Numbered from the stretch's first letter, positions 51,996-62,757 are shown. The stretch: 64,000 bases of DNA from Prevotella sp. (GCA_016287755.1 JAEEWT010000009.1:1-64000), one strand, 5' to 3'. Notes: generated by a model from the letters alone, not told the origin. Made by a program: numbers and translations.

Positions 51996-52418
51996 GTGGC
52001 ACGCATTCTATCGATAGATTACGGAAAGAAACGTACAGGTATAGCAGTCACCGACCCGTTGCAGATTATTGCCAATGGGTTGGCGACTGTTTCTACTTCT
52101 GAGCTGTTTGACTACCTGAAGGACTACCTCTCACACGAACAGGTGGAGAGGATCATTATCGGCCGACCGCTACAAACGAACGGACAGCCGAGTGAGAACC
52201 TGCAGCGGGTGGAGCAGTTCGTGAACAGGTGGAAGAAGGAAATGCCCGACGTTCCCGTGGAGTATGTGGATGAGCGGTTCACCTCTGTCCTTGCTCACCA
52301 GGCCATGATCGACGGCGGACTCCGTAAGAAGGCTCGGCAGGACAAGGCGTTGGTTGACAAGATCAGTGCCACCATCATCCTCGAAGACTACCTTCGCTCC
52401 AAAAGTCAACGAAGTTAA
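51996..52418 (+). CDS. ruvX: Putative Holliday junction resolvase / pre-16S rRNA nuclease YqgF
   Basis: The 140-residue RNase H-fold protein starts with GTG and reads ARILSIDYGKKRTGIAVTDP (catalytic Asp), then IIIGRPLQTNGQPSE and VEYVDERFTSVLA, ending with the acidic motif near KISATIILEDYL. In E. coli the homologue matures the 5' end of 16S rRNA. Its TAA stop overlaps the first heptamer of the following array. Confidence 0.93.
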   Translation: MARILSIDYGKKRTGIAVTDPLQIIANGLATVSTSELFDYLKDYLSHEQVERIIIGRPLQTNGQPSENLQRVEQFVNRWKKEMPDVPVEYVDERFTSVLAHQAMIDGGLRKKARQDKALVDKISATIILEDYLRSKSQRS

Positions 52419-52451
52419 TTCTCAATTCTCAATTTTCAATTTTCAATTCTT
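52417..52451. repeat. Five AATTCTC/AATTTTC heptamers between ruvX and def
   Basis: AATTCTC, AATTCTC, AATTTTC, AATTTTC and AATTCTT with period 7, beginning inside the ruvX stop (52416-52418) and ending three bases before the def GTG start. Confidence 0.85.
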
Positions 52452-52454
52452 AAA

Positions 52455-53015
52455 GTGGTATTACCTATTTATATATATGGTCAGCCAGTACTCCGGAAGG
52501 AGTCGGTGGATATTCCCAAGGATTATCCCCAGCTTGACGAACTGGTTGCCAATATGTTTGAAACACTGACAGCCAGCGAGGGTGTGGGATTGGCAGCTCC
52601 TCAGATCGGTCTTAATATCCGCGTGGCTGTGATTGATCTGGATGTGCTCTCGGAAGACCTGCCCGAATACAAGGATTTCAAGAAGGTGTACATCAATCCG
52701 CATATCCTTGAGTTTGACGATAGTGAGACGGAAACCATGGAAGAGGGCTGTCTGTCGCTTCCTGGCATTCATGAGAGTGTGACTCGTGCCACGCGCATCC
52801 GTGTGAAATACGAGGATGCTGAACGCAATGAGCACGAGGAGTGGGTGGACGGCTATCTGGCCCGTGTGATGCAGCATGAGTTCGACCATCTGGATGCACA
52901 TATGTTCATCGACAGGATATCACCACTGCGCCGTCAGCTCATCAAGAACAAGCTGAAAGCTCTTACACTGGGTAAGTACCGCTGCTCTTACCGCACCAAA
53001 CCAGTGAGAAGATGA
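52455..53015 (+). CDS. def: Peptide deformylase
   Basis: Def removes the formyl group from nascent proteins. The 186-residue protein starts with GTG and has all three motifs: GVGLAAPQIGL, EEGCLSLPGI (metal-binding Cys) and MQHEFDHLDA (HExxH type). The start is fixed by the conserved LPIYIYGQPVLR. Length is normal. Confidence 0.96.
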   Translation: MVLPIYIYGQPVLRKESVDIPKDYPQLDELVANMFETLTASEGVGLAAPQIGLNIRVAVIDLDVLSEDLPEYKDFKKVYINPHILEFDDSETETMEEGCLSLPGIHESVTRATRIRVKYEDAERNEHEEWVDGYLARVMQHEFDHLDAHMFIDRISPLRRQLIKNKLKALTLGKYRCSYRTKPVRR

Positions 53016-53016
53016 C

Positions 53017-53096
53017 AGTTTGTAGTTGACAGTTGATAGTTGACAGTTGATAGTTCTTCGCGCAGCGAAGCGGCAAAGCCGAGCGGACAGTTGATA
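53017..53096. repeat. AGTTGAC/AGTTGAT heptamer array after the def stop codon
   Basis: Five heptamers (AGTTTGT, AGTTGAC, AGTTGAT, AGTTGAC, AGTTGAT; 53017-53051) start one base after the def TGA. A GC-rich palindromic piece follows (CTTCGCGCAGCGAAG at about 53054-53068), then ACAGTTGATAGTT once more, as if the palindrome had been inserted in the array. Confidence 0.75.
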
Positions 53097-53122
53097 GTTA
53101 TAGAAATGGAGGGCATCAATCC

Positions 53123-55147
53123 ATGAAGACAGGGAAGGACCGGAAAAGGGGTTGGGGTAGTGAAGGACTTCGCTACCTTTTGTCGTTTGTGGCTTTCTGT
53201 CTTGTCTTCGTGTTTCCTCTTACTACACATGCGCAATACAATATCGACCGGGTGTTGAATGCGGGTAGGGGCGCACTTTACTATGAAGACTATGTGCTCT
53301 CCATGCAGTATTTCAACCAGGTAATCAACGCCAAACCTTATCTTTATGAGCCGTGGTTCTATCGGGCCGTGGCCAAATACTATCTGGATGATTTCCAAGG
53401 AGCTGAGACGGACTGTAGCGAGGCCATCAACCTGAATCCGTATATTTCGGGCATCTACGACCTGCGTGGCGTGTGCCGCATCCGTATGAAGAAATATAAG
53501 GAGGCGGCAGCCGATTACGACATGGCCATCCTCCATGATCCTACCAGTCAGGCGCTGTGGTTCAACCGCGCTCTCTGTCGTATTCATGACAAGGACTATG
53601 ACAAGGCGAACTTCGAGCTCGACTCGATGATGAACCGTTGGAAGACCAACGCGAAGGTGTATCAGCTGAAGGCGGAGGTGTGCATGCAGCAGAAAGATAC
53701 GGTGAAGGCTTCTACGTTCCTGGATAAGTCGTTGGAATTGGATCCCTACGATGGAGAGGCTTGGACGGTAAGGGCAATGATCAGTCTGAGTAGGAAGAAA
53801 TGGAAAGATGCGGATGATCAACTGAGCAAGGCTATTCATTTGAAGCCGTCGGTGGTAGGAAACTACGTGAACCGTGCCTTAGCGCGCTACAATATCAATA
53901 ACCTACGGGGCGCCATGGCTGATTACGACAAGGCGCTCGAACTGGATCCCAACAACTTCCTGGCACATTATAACCGCGGACAGCTGCGCGTGCAGGTGGG
54001 TGACGATAATCGCGCCATCGACGATTTCGACTTCATTATCAGTAAGGAGCCGAACAATATCATGGCTATCTTCAACCGTGCGCTGCTGCTCGACAGGACA
54101 GGCGATCTGCAAGGGGCCATACGCGACTATACCCGAGTAATCGATGAGTTCCCGAACTTCTGGACGGGTCTGCAATATCGTGCCAACTGTTACCGTCGTC
54201 TGGGTATGACGGCCAAGGCGGAGCTGGATGAGTTCCGCATCCTCAAAGCGCAGATGGACAAGCATCTGGGTATTCAGCCGCGGTGGAGCAAGAGTAAGCA
54301 GAAGGAGGTGCGCAAGCAGAGCGACATCGACATGGACAAATACAACCAGCTGGTGGAGGCCGACGAGAACGAGGTGGAGCATGAATATGCCAGTGCGTAT
54401 CGTGGAAAGGTGCAGAACCGCAAGGTGGATGAAGACCTGATGCCGATGTATGTGCTCTCCTATCGCCGACAGTCGGAAGGGGTGAAATCGTTCAATGCCT
54501 TCGACAGCGACGTGGAGCACTTCAACACCACTGCTCATCCTTCGCAGCCCATCTATGTGCGTACCCACGATAAGGCGCTAACGCAGGAGGAGACACAGAC
54601 TTTCTTTACCTTGATTGATAACCTGTCGGAGCGGATTGCAGGGATCAAGGACTTCACCAAAGACCGCTCGCTGCTCATTGAACGGGCCGTGGCCTATACG
54701 GTGGTGCAGAACTTCGATGAGGCCATCAACGACCTCTCGGCTTATATCCAGACCGACAGTACTTCGTCGGTTGCTTATTGGCAACGGGCTGTGTGCCAGG
54801 CGCTGATGAACGAGTTCACACAGGCGCAGGGCATGGAAGCCAACCTGAAGACCGCCCGCACCTTGTCGGATTTCGAAGAGGCTATCAAAAGGAATCCGCA
54901 GAATGCGTTCCTCTACTACGACCGTGGTAACGTCTATGCTTCTCGTCAGGATTATCAGCATGCGTTAGACGACTATACCAGGGCCATTGCCTTGGAGCCG
55001 AATCTGGCGGAGGCATATTATAACCGCGGACTGATCCTTATCCGCACCGGAAAGAGGAAAGAGGGTATAGACGACCTGAGTAAGGCGGGCGAACGCGGTC
55101 TGTATGATGCGTATAGCGTGATTAAGCAGTATAGGGATAAGGAGTGA
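53123..55147 (+). CDS. Exported TPR-repeat protein
   Basis: The 674-residue protein has a signal peptide (ending near TTHAQ) and TPR repeats over most of its length. About nine lie in residues 40-380 (for example [20 protein letters not shown] and [20 protein letters not shown]) and about four in 500-665 ([20 protein letters not shown]). A charged, non-TPR middle section (about 390-490) separates them. Such proteins are periplasmic or outer-membrane scaffolds; the partner is unknown. Confidence 0.85.
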   Translation: MKTGKDRKRGWGSEGLRYLLSFVAFCLVFVFPLTTHAQYNIDRVLNAGRGALYYEDYVLSMQYFNQVINAKPYLYEPWFYRAVAKYYLDDFQGAETDCSEAINLNPYISGIYDLRGVCRIRMKKYKEAAADYDMAILHDPTSQALWFNRALCRIHDKDYDKANFELDSMMNRWKTNAKVYQLKAEVCMQQKDTVKASTFLDKSLELDPYDGEAWTVRAMISLSRKKWKDADDQLSKAIHLKPSVVGNYVNRALARYNINNLRGAMADYDKALELDPNNFLAHYNRGQLRVQVGDDNRAIDDFDFIISKEPNNIMAIFNRALLLDRTGDLQGAIRDYTRVIDEFPNFWTGLQYRANCYRRLGMTAKAELDEFRILKAQMDKHLGIQPRWSKSKQKEVRKQSDIDMDKYNQLVEADENEVEHEYASAYRGKVQNRKVDEDLMPMYVLSYRRQSEGVKSFNAFDSDVEHFNTTAHPSQPIYVRTHDKALTQEETQTFFTLIDNLSERIAGIKDFTKDRSLLIERAVAYTVVQNFDEAINDLSAYIQTDSTSSVAYWQRAVCQALMNEFTQAQGMEANLKTARTLSDFEEAIKRNPQNAFLYYDRGNVYASRQDYQHALDDYTRAIALEPNLAEAYYNRGLILIRTGKRKEGIDDLSKAGERGLYDAYSVIKQYRDKE

Positions 55148-55182
55148 GGGTACACTGAAGGTACTCATGTTTAACAATAAAA

Positions 55183-55227
55183 ATAAACGGATTTATTTTG
55201 TACTTCTCTCACTTATTCGTAACTTTG
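55183..55227 (+). promoter_or_regulatory. thrS promoter, half promoter module
   Basis: ATAAACGGATTTATTTTG, CTCTCACTTATTCG and TAACTTTG at 55220-55227 share the right half of the compound module but lack the TTCGGCGAA palindrome. Confidence 0.65.
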
Positions 55228-55256
55228 CAGGCAAATTTTCTATAAACAACGATAAA

Positions 55257-57200
55257 ATGATTAACATTACATTTCCAGACGGCTCTGTTCGCTCGTATGA
55301 GCAGGGCGTGACAGGACTCGAAATTGCCGAGAGCATCTCTCCTGCCTTGGCACGTAGCGTCATCAGCTGCGGTGTGAATGGGGAGACAGTGGAGTTGAAC
55401 CGTCCTATCATGGAGGATGCTACCTTTGCCCTCTACAAATGGGAGGATGAGGAAGGTAAGCACACCTTCTGGCACACCAGCGCACACTTGCTGGCTGAGG
55501 CCCTGAAGGAGCTCTATCCGGGTATCCAGTTCGGATTCGGACCGGCTATCGAGAACGGTTTCTTCTATGATGTGCTGCTGCCCGATGGCGAGCAGATCAG
55601 GGAAGGCGACTTCGCTAAGATCGAGAACAAGATGAAGGAACTGGCTGGCAAGAAGGAACCGGTGGTTCGCCGTGAGGTGGCTAAGGCTGATGCCCTGAAG
55701 GAGTTTGCTGCAGACGGTCAGACCTACAAGTGCGAACATATCGATCAGGACCTGGAAGATGGTACGATCACTACTTATACACAAGGTAACTTCACCGACC
55801 TCTGTCGTGGTCCGCACCTCGTGAACACAGGTGAGATCAAGGCCGTGAAGCTGACCAGCGTGGCTGGCGCTTTCTGGCGTGGTGATGCTACCCGTGAGCA
55901 GATGCAGCGTCTGTATGGTATCTCCTTCCCCAAGAAGAAGATGCTCGACGAATACCTCGTGATGCTTGAGGAGGCTAAGAAACGCGACCACCGTAAGATC
56001 GGTAAGGAGATGGAACTCTTCATGTTCTCCGAGAAGGTGGGTAAGGGTCTGCCTATCTGGCTGCCGAAGGGAACGGAGCTGCGCCTCCGTCTGCAGGATC
56101 ATCTGCGCAAGGTTCAGAAGCGTTTCGGCTATCAGGAGGTGATCACTCCGCACATCGGTAGCAAGAACCTCTATATCACTTCCGGACACTATGCTCACTA
56201 TGGTAAGGACTCATTCCGTCCTATCACCACTCCTGAGGAGGGTGAGGAGTATATGCTGAAGCCGATGAACTGTCCGCACCACTGCGAGATCTTCGCTTCC
56301 AAGCCGCGTTCATACCGTGACCTGCCTCTCCGTTTGGCTGAGTTCGGTACGGTATATCGTTATGAGCAGAGTGGAGAGCTGCACGGTCTGACTCGTGTGC
56401 GCTCGTTTACGCAGGATGATGCGCACCTGTTCTGTCGTCCCGACCAGGTGAAGCAGGAGTTCCTGAACGTGATGGATATCATCAACATCGTGCTTACCGC
56501 CTTCGGCTTTAACTTCGAGGCACAGATTTCGCTGCGCGATCCTAACGACCATGACAAGTATGTGGGTACCGATGAGGACTGGGCATTGGCCGAAAAGGCT
56601 ATCGTGGAGGCCTGTGAGGAAAAGGGTCTGCCGGCCAAGGTGGAGTATGGTGAGGCAGCTTTCTATGGTCCGAAGCTCGACTTCATGATCAAGGATGCTA
56701 TCGGTCGTCGTTGGCAGCTGGGTACTATCCAGGTTGACTACAACCTGCCGAAGCGTTTCGAACTGGAATATACGGATGAGGATAACACCAAGAAGACGCC
56801 TGTGATGATCCACCGTGCACCGTTCGGTTCCATGGAGCGATTCACCGCCGTGCTCATCGAGCATACCAGCGGTCATTTCCCCTTGTGGCTCACGCCTGAC
56901 CAGGTGGCTATCCTGCCGCTGTCGGAGAAGTATAACGACTATGCCAAGGAAGTGGCAAAGAAGTTTGATGCACAGGGTGTTCGTGCCACACTCGACCTGC
57001 GTAACGAGAAACTGGGACGTAAGATTCGCGACAATGAGATGAAGCGTGTTCCCTACATGGTGATTGTGGGTGAGAAGGAGCAGCAGGACGGTACTGTAGC
57101 CGTTCGTCCGCAGGGTGGCGGCGAGCAGAGCATGAAGACCATTCAGGAATTCATCGATGAGGTGAATGCCAAGGTGGCTGAGATGACGAAGGACTTTTAA
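55257..57200 (+). CDS. thrS: Threonine-tRNA ligase
   Basis: The start is ATG 55257 ([17 protein letters not shown]), 29 bp after the promoter; the open frame to 55167 includes promoter sequence. The 647-residue enzyme has the TGS domain, the editing domain ([17 protein letters not shown] with the late [14 protein letters not shown]) and class II motifs: [10 protein letters not shown] with the zinc Cys, [26 protein letters not shown]. The anticodon-binding domain ends it. It leads a translation cluster thrS-infC-rpmI-rplT. Confidence 0.96.
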   Translation: MINITFPDGSVRSYEQGVTGLEIAESISPALARSVISCGVNGETVELNRPIMEDATFALYKWEDEEGKHTFWHTSAHLLAEALKELYPGIQFGFGPAIENGFFYDVLLPDGEQIREGDFAKIENKMKELAGKKEPVVRREVAKADALKEFAADGQTYKCEHIDQDLEDGTITTYTQGNFTDLCRGPHLVNTGEIKAVKLTSVAGAFWRGDATREQMQRLYGISFPKKKMLDEYLVMLEEAKKRDHRKIGKEMELFMFSEKVGKGLPIWLPKGTELRLRLQDHLRKVQKRFGYQEVITPHIGSKNLYITSGHYAHYGKDSFRPITTPEEGEEYMLKPMNCPHHCEIFASKPRSYRDLPLRLAEFGTVYRYEQSGELHGLTRVRSFTQDDAHLFCRPDQVKQEFLNVMDIINIVLTAFGFNFEAQISLRDPNDHDKYVGTDEDWALAEKAIVEACEEKGLPAKVEYGEAAFYGPKLDFMIKDAIGRRWQLGTIQVDYNLPKRFELEYTDEDNTKKTPVMIHRAPFGSMERFTAVLIEHTSGHFPLWLTPDQVAILPLSEKYNDYAKEVAKKFDAQGVRATLDLRNEKLGRKIRDNEMKRVPYMVIVGEKEQQDGTVAVRPQGGGEQSMKTIQEFIDEVNAKVAEMTKDF

Positions 57201-57320
57201 CATTGATCTTTGAACATTGAACTTTGATCTTTATGATTTGACCTAAGACCTTATATAATTAAACTTTGTTAAAATTGCATAATAGTAATCATAAAGTTCA
57301 AAGTTCAAAGCTCAAAGTTC
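57201..57320. repeat. Two heptamer arrays between thrS and infC
   Basis: CATTGAT, CTTTGAA, CATTGAA and CTTTGAT (57201-57228) start on the base after the thrS stop. AAAGTTC, AAAGTTC, AAAGCTC and AAAGTTC (57293-57320) lie just before the infC promoter TACCTTTG at 57333-57340. Both have exact period 7, and the two arrays are largely complementary in type (CTTTGAA against TTCAAAG). Confidence 0.8.
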
Positions 57321-57332
57321 AAAGAAAAATAG

Positions 57333-57340
57333 TACCTTTG
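57333..57340 (+). promoter_or_regulatory. Promoter -7 element of infC
   Basis: TACCTTTG followed by CAG, 37 bp before the infC start. Confidence 0.6.
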
Positions 57341-57377
57341 CAGCCGATTTCGAAATAAGTAGAACTAAAAACAGTTA

Positions 57378-58076
57378 ATGAGGAACGACAAGAAAGGACA
57401 GCAGTACCGTGTGAACGAGCAGATTCGGGTACGCGAAGTACGTATTGTGGGTGATGGTGATTCAATGGTTCTGCCAACAAGACAGGCCTTGGACATGGCG
57501 CGTCAACAGGGTGTGGACCTTGTTGAGATTTCACCGAATGCCAATCCCCCTGTTTGTCGTCTCATCGACTATAGTAAGTTCCTCTATCAGCAGAAGAAGC
57601 GTGCCAAGGAAATGAAGGCCAAGCAGGTGAAGCAGGAGGTGAAGGAGATCCGTTTCGGACCCCAGACCGACGATCACGACTACAACTTCAAACTGAAGCA
57701 TGCAAAGGAGTTCCTGGAGGATGGAAACAAGGTAAGGGCTTATGTGTTCTTCCGTGGACGAAGCATTCTTTTCAAGGAACAAGGCGAGGTACTGTTGCTG
57801 CGTTTTGCCAACGACTTGGAAGAGTATGGTAAGGTAGAGCAGATGCCGAGTCTGGAAGGTAAGAAGATGTTCCTCTATCTGTCGCCGAAGAAGGCAGGCG
57901 TGGCTAAGAAGAGTCAGCAGAAGATGGACCGCGAGAAGCGTGAAGCTGAGGCCAAAGAGGCTGCCTTGCAGCAGAAACAGACCGAGCAGGAGGAGACTGC
58001 AACCAACGGTGGTTTGTTCGCTAACGTGAAAGGTGGCGAGGACATCCTGAAGAAGCTGAAGGAAAATAAGGATTAA
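57378..58076 (+). CDS. infC: Translation initiation factor IF-3
   Basis: IF-3 keeps the 30S subunit free and checks the start codon. The 232-residue protein has the N domain ([20 protein letters not shown]), the lysine-rich linker and the C domain ([24 protein letters not shown]), plus a charged C-terminal extension of about 50 residues beyond the E. coli form. It starts with ATG and precedes rpmI-rplT, the standard order. Confidence 0.96.
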   Translation: MRNDKKGQQYRVNEQIRVREVRIVGDGDSMVLPTRQALDMARQQGVDLVEISPNANPPVCRLIDYSKFLYQQKKRAKEMKAKQVKQEVKEIRFGPQTDDHDYNFKLKHAKEFLEDGNKVRAYVFFRGRSILFKEQGEVLLLRFANDLEEYGKVEQMPSLEGKKMFLYLSPKKAGVAKKSQQKMDREKREAEAKEAALQQKQTEQEETATNGGLFANVKGGEDILKKLKENKD

Positions 58077-58079
58077 AGC

Positions 58080-58118
58080 TTGTGCGTAACGTCTGGTATA
58101 TACGTTGCCACGGCACAA
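58080..58118 (+). promoter_or_regulatory. Candidate leader hairpin of rpmI-rplT
   Basis: TTGTGC (58080-58085) pairs with GCACAA (58113-58118), and inside it AACGT (58088-58092) pairs with ACGTT (58102-58106). It lies in the 74-bp gap before rpmI. Ribosomal protein L20 often represses this operon through a leader structure, and a Bacteroidales L20-associated RNA motif has been described. Identity with it is not verified. Confidence 0.45.
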
Positions 58119-58150
58119 TGATAGTAATAACCATTTAAAGTATTCAAAAA

Positions 58151-58348
58151 ATGCCAAAAGTAAAGACAAATTCCGGTGCCAAGAAGAGATTCCGTTTCAC
58201 CGGTACAGGCAAGATCAAGCGTCATCACGCTTATCACAGCCACATTCTGACAAAGAAGACCAAGAAGCAGAAGAGAAATCTGGTTCATCAGGCGATTGTA
58301 GACAACAGTAACATGAAGCAGGTGCGCGATTTGCTGTGCCTTCGTTAA
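58151..58348 (+). CDS. rpmI: 50S ribosomal protein L35
   Basis: The 65-residue basic protein reads [20 protein letters not shown] and continues with the family's [11 protein letters not shown] and [10 protein letters not shown]. Position between infC and rplT and the length confirm it. Confidence 0.97.
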   Translation: MPKVKTNSGAKKRFRFTGTGKIKRHHAYHSHILTKKTKKQKRNLVHQAIVDNSNMKQVRDLLCLR

Positions 58349-58374
58349 TCATTAATTAGGAAAGGAAAAGAATT

Positions 58375-58719
58375 ATGCCAAGATCAGTAAATCATGTTGC
58401 TTCAAGAGCAAAGAGAAAGAGAATTCTTAAGCTTACCCGTGGTTACTTCGGAGCTCGTAAGAATGTGTGGACCGTTGCCAAGAATACTTGGGAGAAGGGT
58501 CTTACCTATGCATATCGTGATCGTAAGAACAAGAAGCGTAACTTCCGTTCATTGTGGATCCAGCGTATCAATGCTGCTGCCCGCATGGAAGGCTTGAACT
58601 ATTCACAGCTGATGTGTGCTTTGCACAAGGCCGGTATCGAGATCAACCGTAAGGTGCTTGCCGACCTCGCCATGAACAACCCTGAGGCTTTCAAGGCCAT
58701 CGTTGACAAGGTGAAGTAA
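58375..58719 (+). CDS. rplT: 50S ribosomal protein L20
   Basis: The 114-residue protein begins [20 protein letters not shown] and has the L20 signature [20 protein letters not shown] followed by [20 protein letters not shown]. It binds 23S rRNA early in 50S assembly and often regulates its own operon. A strong terminator follows. Confidence 0.97.
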   Translation: MPRSVNHVASRAKRKRILKLTRGYFGARKNVWTVAKNTWEKGLTYAYRDRKNKKRNFRSLWIQRINAAARMEGLNYSQLMCALHKAGIEINRKVLADLAMNNPEAFKAIVDKVK

Positions 58720-58746
58720 GACTACAACAACCAAAAAGAATGATAG

Positions 58747-58782
58747 GATTGTCTCACACTCGTGGTGAGACAATCTTTTTTT
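58747..58782 (+). terminator. Rho-independent terminator after rplT
   Basis: 11-bp perfect arms GATTGTCTCAC / GTGAGACAATC with a 7-base loop and TTTTTTT. It ends just before the convergent mutS2 stop. Confidence 0.93.
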
Positions 58783-58786
58783 GTGC

Positions 58787-61330
58787 CTATTCAAGATCAA
58801 CAACCGTGATTCCTGCTCCTCCGAACTGCACATGCTCATCGGCGAAGTGGGTGACATTGGGAATGGCAGCCAGGTATTCACGGATGAGTTGTCGGAGAAT
58901 ACCTGTTCCTGTGCCATGGAGAATGCGTACCCTGCTGACTCCCACCAGAATGGCGTCATCGATGAAATAGGTGACGGCATTGATGGCCTCGTCACCACGC
59001 ATGCCCCGCACATCCAGATCTTGCTTGAACTGGCTCCTTCGCTGGTCGATGGTTTCCCGGGTGGAAGTGGAGTAGGAGGGGGAGAAGGTCTGCAGACTAC
59101 CGACACCTGAACCACTGCCGTCCTGCTTCTTTTCGTTCACCGTTGCGGGCTCCAGTCGTTCCAGTCGCATCTTCGTACGCATATCACCGAAGATCACGGT
59201 GGCCATCTTCCCGTCGGTGGCTTCAATCTTACCAACGGTGGTAAGACCTTTGATTCTGACGGTAGAGCCAACGGTGAGCACGGGCTTGGCGGTGGGTTGT
59301 GAGGGTGCTACTGTCTTGTTCGCATCTGCCTTTGCTGCGGCAGCTGCTTTTTCTTTTCTTCTCTTCTCCTTCCTTTCCTTCCTTTCCTGTATCTGTTTGA
59401 TCTTACGGGCGATCATCTCGTCGTTCGCCGTGCTGTCAACCTCTTCAACCTCTTGTTTGAAGGACTCCAGCTCCTCACGAAGGCGCTTGGCCTCTGCCTT
59501 CTCAGCCTGTGCCTCACGGATCTCACGGATGGTGTTCTCGATTCTGCGGTTACTCTCCCTCAATAGTTCGGCAGCCTGTTCCTTGGCCCGCTGCAGGATT
59601 TCCTTGCGTTGCTCCATCACTTCTTTCACCTCTGCCTCATAGCGGGCGATGGTCTGCTGCATGTTCTTCTCATGCTGATGGATATTCTGTCGTTTGCTCT
59701 CCCAGTACCGCTTGTCGCGAACAATATCCTGCAGGTACTTGTCGCTTTGGATATAATCGCTGCCCACGATGTCGGAAGCATCCTGGATCACCTCTTCAGG
59801 CAGACCGATCTTACGGGCAATCTCGATGGCAAACGAGCTACCGGGCTGACCAATCTGCAGCTGGAACAGGGCCTGCATCTGATGACGGTCGTAGAGCATG
59901 GCACCGTTGACAACACCCGGATGACTGTCGGCAAAGTGCTTCAGGTTCTGGTAGTGGGTGGTAATCACACCCCAAGCCTGCTTCTTGCAGAACTGGTTGA
60001 GTACGCTCTCGGCAATAGCTCCACCGATTTGCGGTTCCGTACCTGTTCCGAACTCGTCGATGAGAATCAGTGTCTTGTCGTTGGCGGCCTTCATCATGTT
60101 CTTCATGTTGAGCAGATGACTGGAGTAGGTACTCAGGTCATTCTCGATGCTCTGCTCATCACCGATATCTATCAGGATATGGTTGAACACGCCGGTCTTA
60201 CTGTTCTCACGCATGGGTACCGAAAGACCGCATTGCAACATATATTGCAGGAGTCCGGTGGTTTTCAAACAAACCGACTTACCCCCGGCATTCGGTCCGG
60301 AGATAATGAGGATTCTCTTTTCTGGGGTGAGCAGGATATCCAACGGAACCACCTTCTTCCCCTGTTTCTCCAAGGAAATCTGCAGCAGCGGATGAATAGC
60401 CTGGATCCAGTCAATATGGGGCTTGGAACCTACTGTAGGCTCTATGGCTTTGAAATGCTGGGCCATGACGGTCTTGGCGCGGATGAAATCAATCTTGGCC
60501 AGGAACTGATAAGATAGAAGGATGTCCTGAACATGCGGTCGTACCTGTTGGGCAAACTCCGTGAGGATGCGGATAATCTCCCTTCGTTCCTCAGCCTCGA
60601 GCTCACGGATTCTGTTGTTCGCCTCCACCACCTCTGTGGGTTCAATGAAGACCGTCTTACCCGATGCCGACTCGTCATGGACGATACCTTTGATCTTCCT
60701 TTTCATGCCGGGTAATACAGGAATCACCAACCTGCCGTCGCGCATGGCTGGTGTAACATCCTTCTCCACCAGTCCTTCGCTCTGTGCTGCCCGTAGTATA
60801 TTATATAAGGTGCGTGAGATGCTGCCTTCTGTCTTACTCAGTTCCTGTCGGATTTTGGCCAGTTCCGTTGAGGCGGAGTCTTTGATCTTTCCGAACTTGT
60901 CGAGAATCTGGTCGATGCGCCGGATCAGCTGCGGGAATGTCATCACCTCTTCCGTCAACCGCTGCAGGGCAGGGTAGAGGAATTTCTCGTCGGTACTCCT
61001 GTTCAGGAAATGGACAATGGCGTGAATGGTTTCCAACGACCGTTTCAAGTCGAACAGCTCGTTCTCCTCGAGGTGTGTACCCTCCAGGCGCAGTCTGCTT
61101 ACCGCTTCCCTAACATCAAAGAAATACTGTAGGGGGAAGTCATCGCTCTCCTCCATGATTCTCCTGAACTCCCTGATGTGCGTCAGTAGTTCGTTGATTT
61201 CCTTTGCCTGAGTTGAGAACTTGAGCGCATCCACCTCGTCCTTGCCCAAGGTACTCATACAGTATCCTTTGAGCAAGGTCCTGATTTCGTCAAAGCCGAT
61301 TTTCTGTTCGAAAGTGGCAGGATATACCAT
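58787..61330 (-). CDS. mutS2: MutS2 family ATPase/endonuclease
   Basis: The 847-residue protein lacks the mismatch-recognition domain of MutS. It has the core and lever helices, the ATPase with ISGPNAGGKSVCLKT and LILIDEFGTGTEPQIGG and THYQNLKHFA, a long charged coiled coil (about 520-660), a KOW-like segment (GSTVRIKGLTTVGKI) and a C-terminal Smr nuclease domain (LDVRGMRGDEAINAV, ILHGTGTGIL). Family members suppress recombination or rescue collided ribosomes. Confidence 0.95.
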   Translation of the reverse strand: MVYPATFEQKIGFDEIRTLLKGYCMSTLGKDEVDALKFSTQAKEINELLTHIREFRRIMEESDDFPLQYFFDVREAVSRLRLEGTHLEENELFDLKRSLETIHAIVHFLNRSTDEKFLYPALQRLTEEVMTFPQLIRRIDQILDKFGKIKDSASTELAKIRQELSKTEGSISRTLYNILRAAQSEGLVEKDVTPAMRDGRLVIPVLPGMKRKIKGIVHDESASGKTVFIEPTEVVEANNRIRELEAEERREIIRILTEFAQQVRPHVQDILLSYQFLAKIDFIRAKTVMAQHFKAIEPTVGSKPHIDWIQAIHPLLQISLEKQGKKVVPLDILLTPEKRILIISGPNAGGKSVCLKTTGLLQYMLQCGLSVPMRENSKTGVFNHILIDIGDEQSIENDLSTYSSHLLNMKNMMKAANDKTLILIDEFGTGTEPQIGGAIAESVLNQFCKKQAWGVITTHYQNLKHFADSHPGVVNGAMLYDRHQMQALFQLQIGQPGSSFAIEIARKIGLPEEVIQDASDIVGSDYIQSDKYLQDIVRDKRYWESKRQNIHQHEKNMQQTIARYEAEVKEVMEQRKEILQRAKEQAAELLRESNRRIENTIREIREAQAEKAEAKRLREELESFKQEVEEVDSTANDEMIARKIKQIQERKERKEKRRKEKAAAAAKADANKTVAPSQPTAKPVLTVGSTVRIKGLTTVGKIEATDGKMATVIFGDMRTKMRLERLEPATVNEKKQDGSGSGVGSLQTFSPSYSTSTRETIDQRRSQFKQDLDVRGMRGDEAINAVTYFIDDAILVGVSRVRILHGTGTGILRQLIREYLAAIPNVTHFADEHVQFGGAGITVVDLE

Positions 61331-61335
61331 TGTTG

Positions 61336-62010
61336 TTAGAGCAGTTCAGGTAAATTACTATTTGCCTTGCGCAGTTTCCTCACTGCCTTGTCGCGGATCT
61401 GACGAACCCTTTCGCGCTTGATGCCCATTGTCGTGGCAATCTCGGCCATGGTGAGATGGTCGCACTCGATACCGAAGAAATACTTGATCACGGTCTGCTC
61501 CCGTTCATCGAGCACATCAATCACCTTCTTCAACTCAAGAATCAGCGCCTCCTGCTCCGTATGCTGGTCGGCCCGGGGTGCGTCTTTGTCCTCCAGGACG
61601 TTCAGCAGACTGAAGTTGTTCTGACTGCCTAAGGGTATCGGTTCATCCACGGAAATGGGCTGACTGCTTCCTTCCTGCTTGTCGATGGCCTCTTCAATGC
61701 TTTTCCTGATGAAGGGGGCGGCGAACGTCACGAAGCGTTTCCCCCTGGCAGCATCGAACTTCTCGGCTGCCCTCATCAAACCGATATTCCCTTCGCTGAT
61801 CAGGTCTTCCAACGCAACGCCTCTTCCGGTATATTGCTTGGCTACCTTGACCACATAACGCAGGTTGGCACTCGTCAGTTCGTCCAGGGCATACTTGTTA
61901 CCTTTCTGGATCTGCTCTGCTAAGATCTTCTCCTGCTCATCGGTGAGCAACTCTCCTTCACTGATCTCACTCATGTAGGCGTTCAGTGATTTGATATCTG
62001 TCTTATCCAT
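61336..62010 (-). CDS. Short sigma-70 family RNA polymerase sigma factor
   Basis: The 224-residue protein starts with a region 1.2-like SLNAYMSEISEGELLTDEQE. Region 2 follows (NLRYVVKVAKQYTGRGVALEDLISEGNIGLMRAAEKFD and RFVTFAAPFIRKSIEEAI), then a shortened region 3 and region 4 (LDEREQTVIKYFFGI with the helix-turn-helix LTMAEIATTMGIKRERVRQI). Primary sigma factors of this phylum are around 285 residues, so this is a shorter, probably alternative, factor. It lies five bases after the M15 gene and before mutS2. Confidence 0.88.
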   Translation of the reverse strand: MDKTDIKSLNAYMSEISEGELLTDEQEKILAEQIQKGNKYALDELTSANLRYVVKVAKQYTGRGVALEDLISEGNIGLMRAAEKFDAARGKRFVTFAAPFIRKSIEEAIDKQEGSSQPISVDEPIPLGSQNNFSLLNVLEDKDAPRADQHTEQEALILELKKVIDVLDEREQTVIKYFFGIECDHLTMAEIATTMGIKRERVRQIRDKAVRKLRKANSNLPELL

Positions 62011-62015
62011 ATCCT

Positions 62016-62741
62016 TTAGTTGATCGATTTTTCAAAATGTTGATAGTCCTTCCTGTCGCGCCAGGCTCCTCCCCATGTGAAACCATGCTGGATGAACAGC
62101 CGGTAGCAGAGGTCGCCCCTGACAATCTTGTAGGGAAAATTACCCTTGCGGTTGACATACCGTCGGCCCGTAGCGGGTTGTACCACAACGGTACCGTTGG
62201 CACGTTTCTTATAATAAGGATTATATAAGGTGTTAATATCTACCGCCGTTCCTCGGGCGTGGTGGGATAGCTTCTTACTGCCTGCGATGGTGCGGAAGTT
62301 GAAACAGCTGGTGTTGTTGGCCCGCATGGAGGTCTCGTCGTCGGCATTATAGTCATCTATCAGTACCATCCGCTCAATGGGGTAGGAGGCTTCGTAGAGC
62401 TTACGGAAGATATCCACCAGATCGTTGGCGATGGCAACATTGCACACCATCTCGCCCAATAAAATCTCTCCTTTGTTGTTCTTGTGCAGTAGGCGCAGGT
62501 AGCGCAGCTGACTCCGGGGAATGGTACAATTCTTCTTATACGACTTCCCCTGCATGCGTTCAAACAGTGCATCACTGATCTCTTCGGCCACGAAACAGTT
62601 GTCGATACCGTATGCCTCCACTTCGTTTAATGATACAATACTTCCTGCCTTCCATTCCTGCATGTATGTGGGCTGTTCACCGGCAAATGTTACAACCGAC
62701 AAACAGAGTAGTAGCGTGATTATCATGGATTTCCATCTCAT
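62016..62741 (-). CDS. M15-family peptidoglycan peptidase (VanY/D-Ala-D-Ala carboxypeptidase-like)
   Basis: The 241-residue protein has a signal peptide (MRWKSMIITLLLCLSVVTFA), the zinc-binding SHHARGTAVDINTLYNP (HxxxxxxxD) and the C-terminal FTWGGAWRDRKDYQHFE with the third ligand His. It would cut peptidoglycan cross-link peptides in the periplasm. A promoter of the half-module type lies at 62758-62790. Confidence 0.9.
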   Translation of the reverse strand: MRWKSMIITLLLCLSVVTFAGEQPTYMQEWKAGSIVSLNEVEAYGIDNCFVAEEISDALFERMQGKSYKKNCTIPRSQLRYLRLLHKNNKGEILLGEMVCNVAIANDLVDIFRKLYEASYPIERMVLIDDYNADDETSMRANNTSCFNFRTIAGSKKLSHHARGTAVDINTLYNPYYKKRANGTVVVQPATGRRYVNRKGNFPYKIVRGDLCYRLFIQHGFTWGGAWRDRKDYQHFEKSIN

Positions 62742-62757
62742 AACCTGTCCTTTTTTG

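Noticed and set aside
55209..56198. 329-codon open frame opposite thrS
   Set aside because: Antisense shadow of thrS and runs into its promoter.
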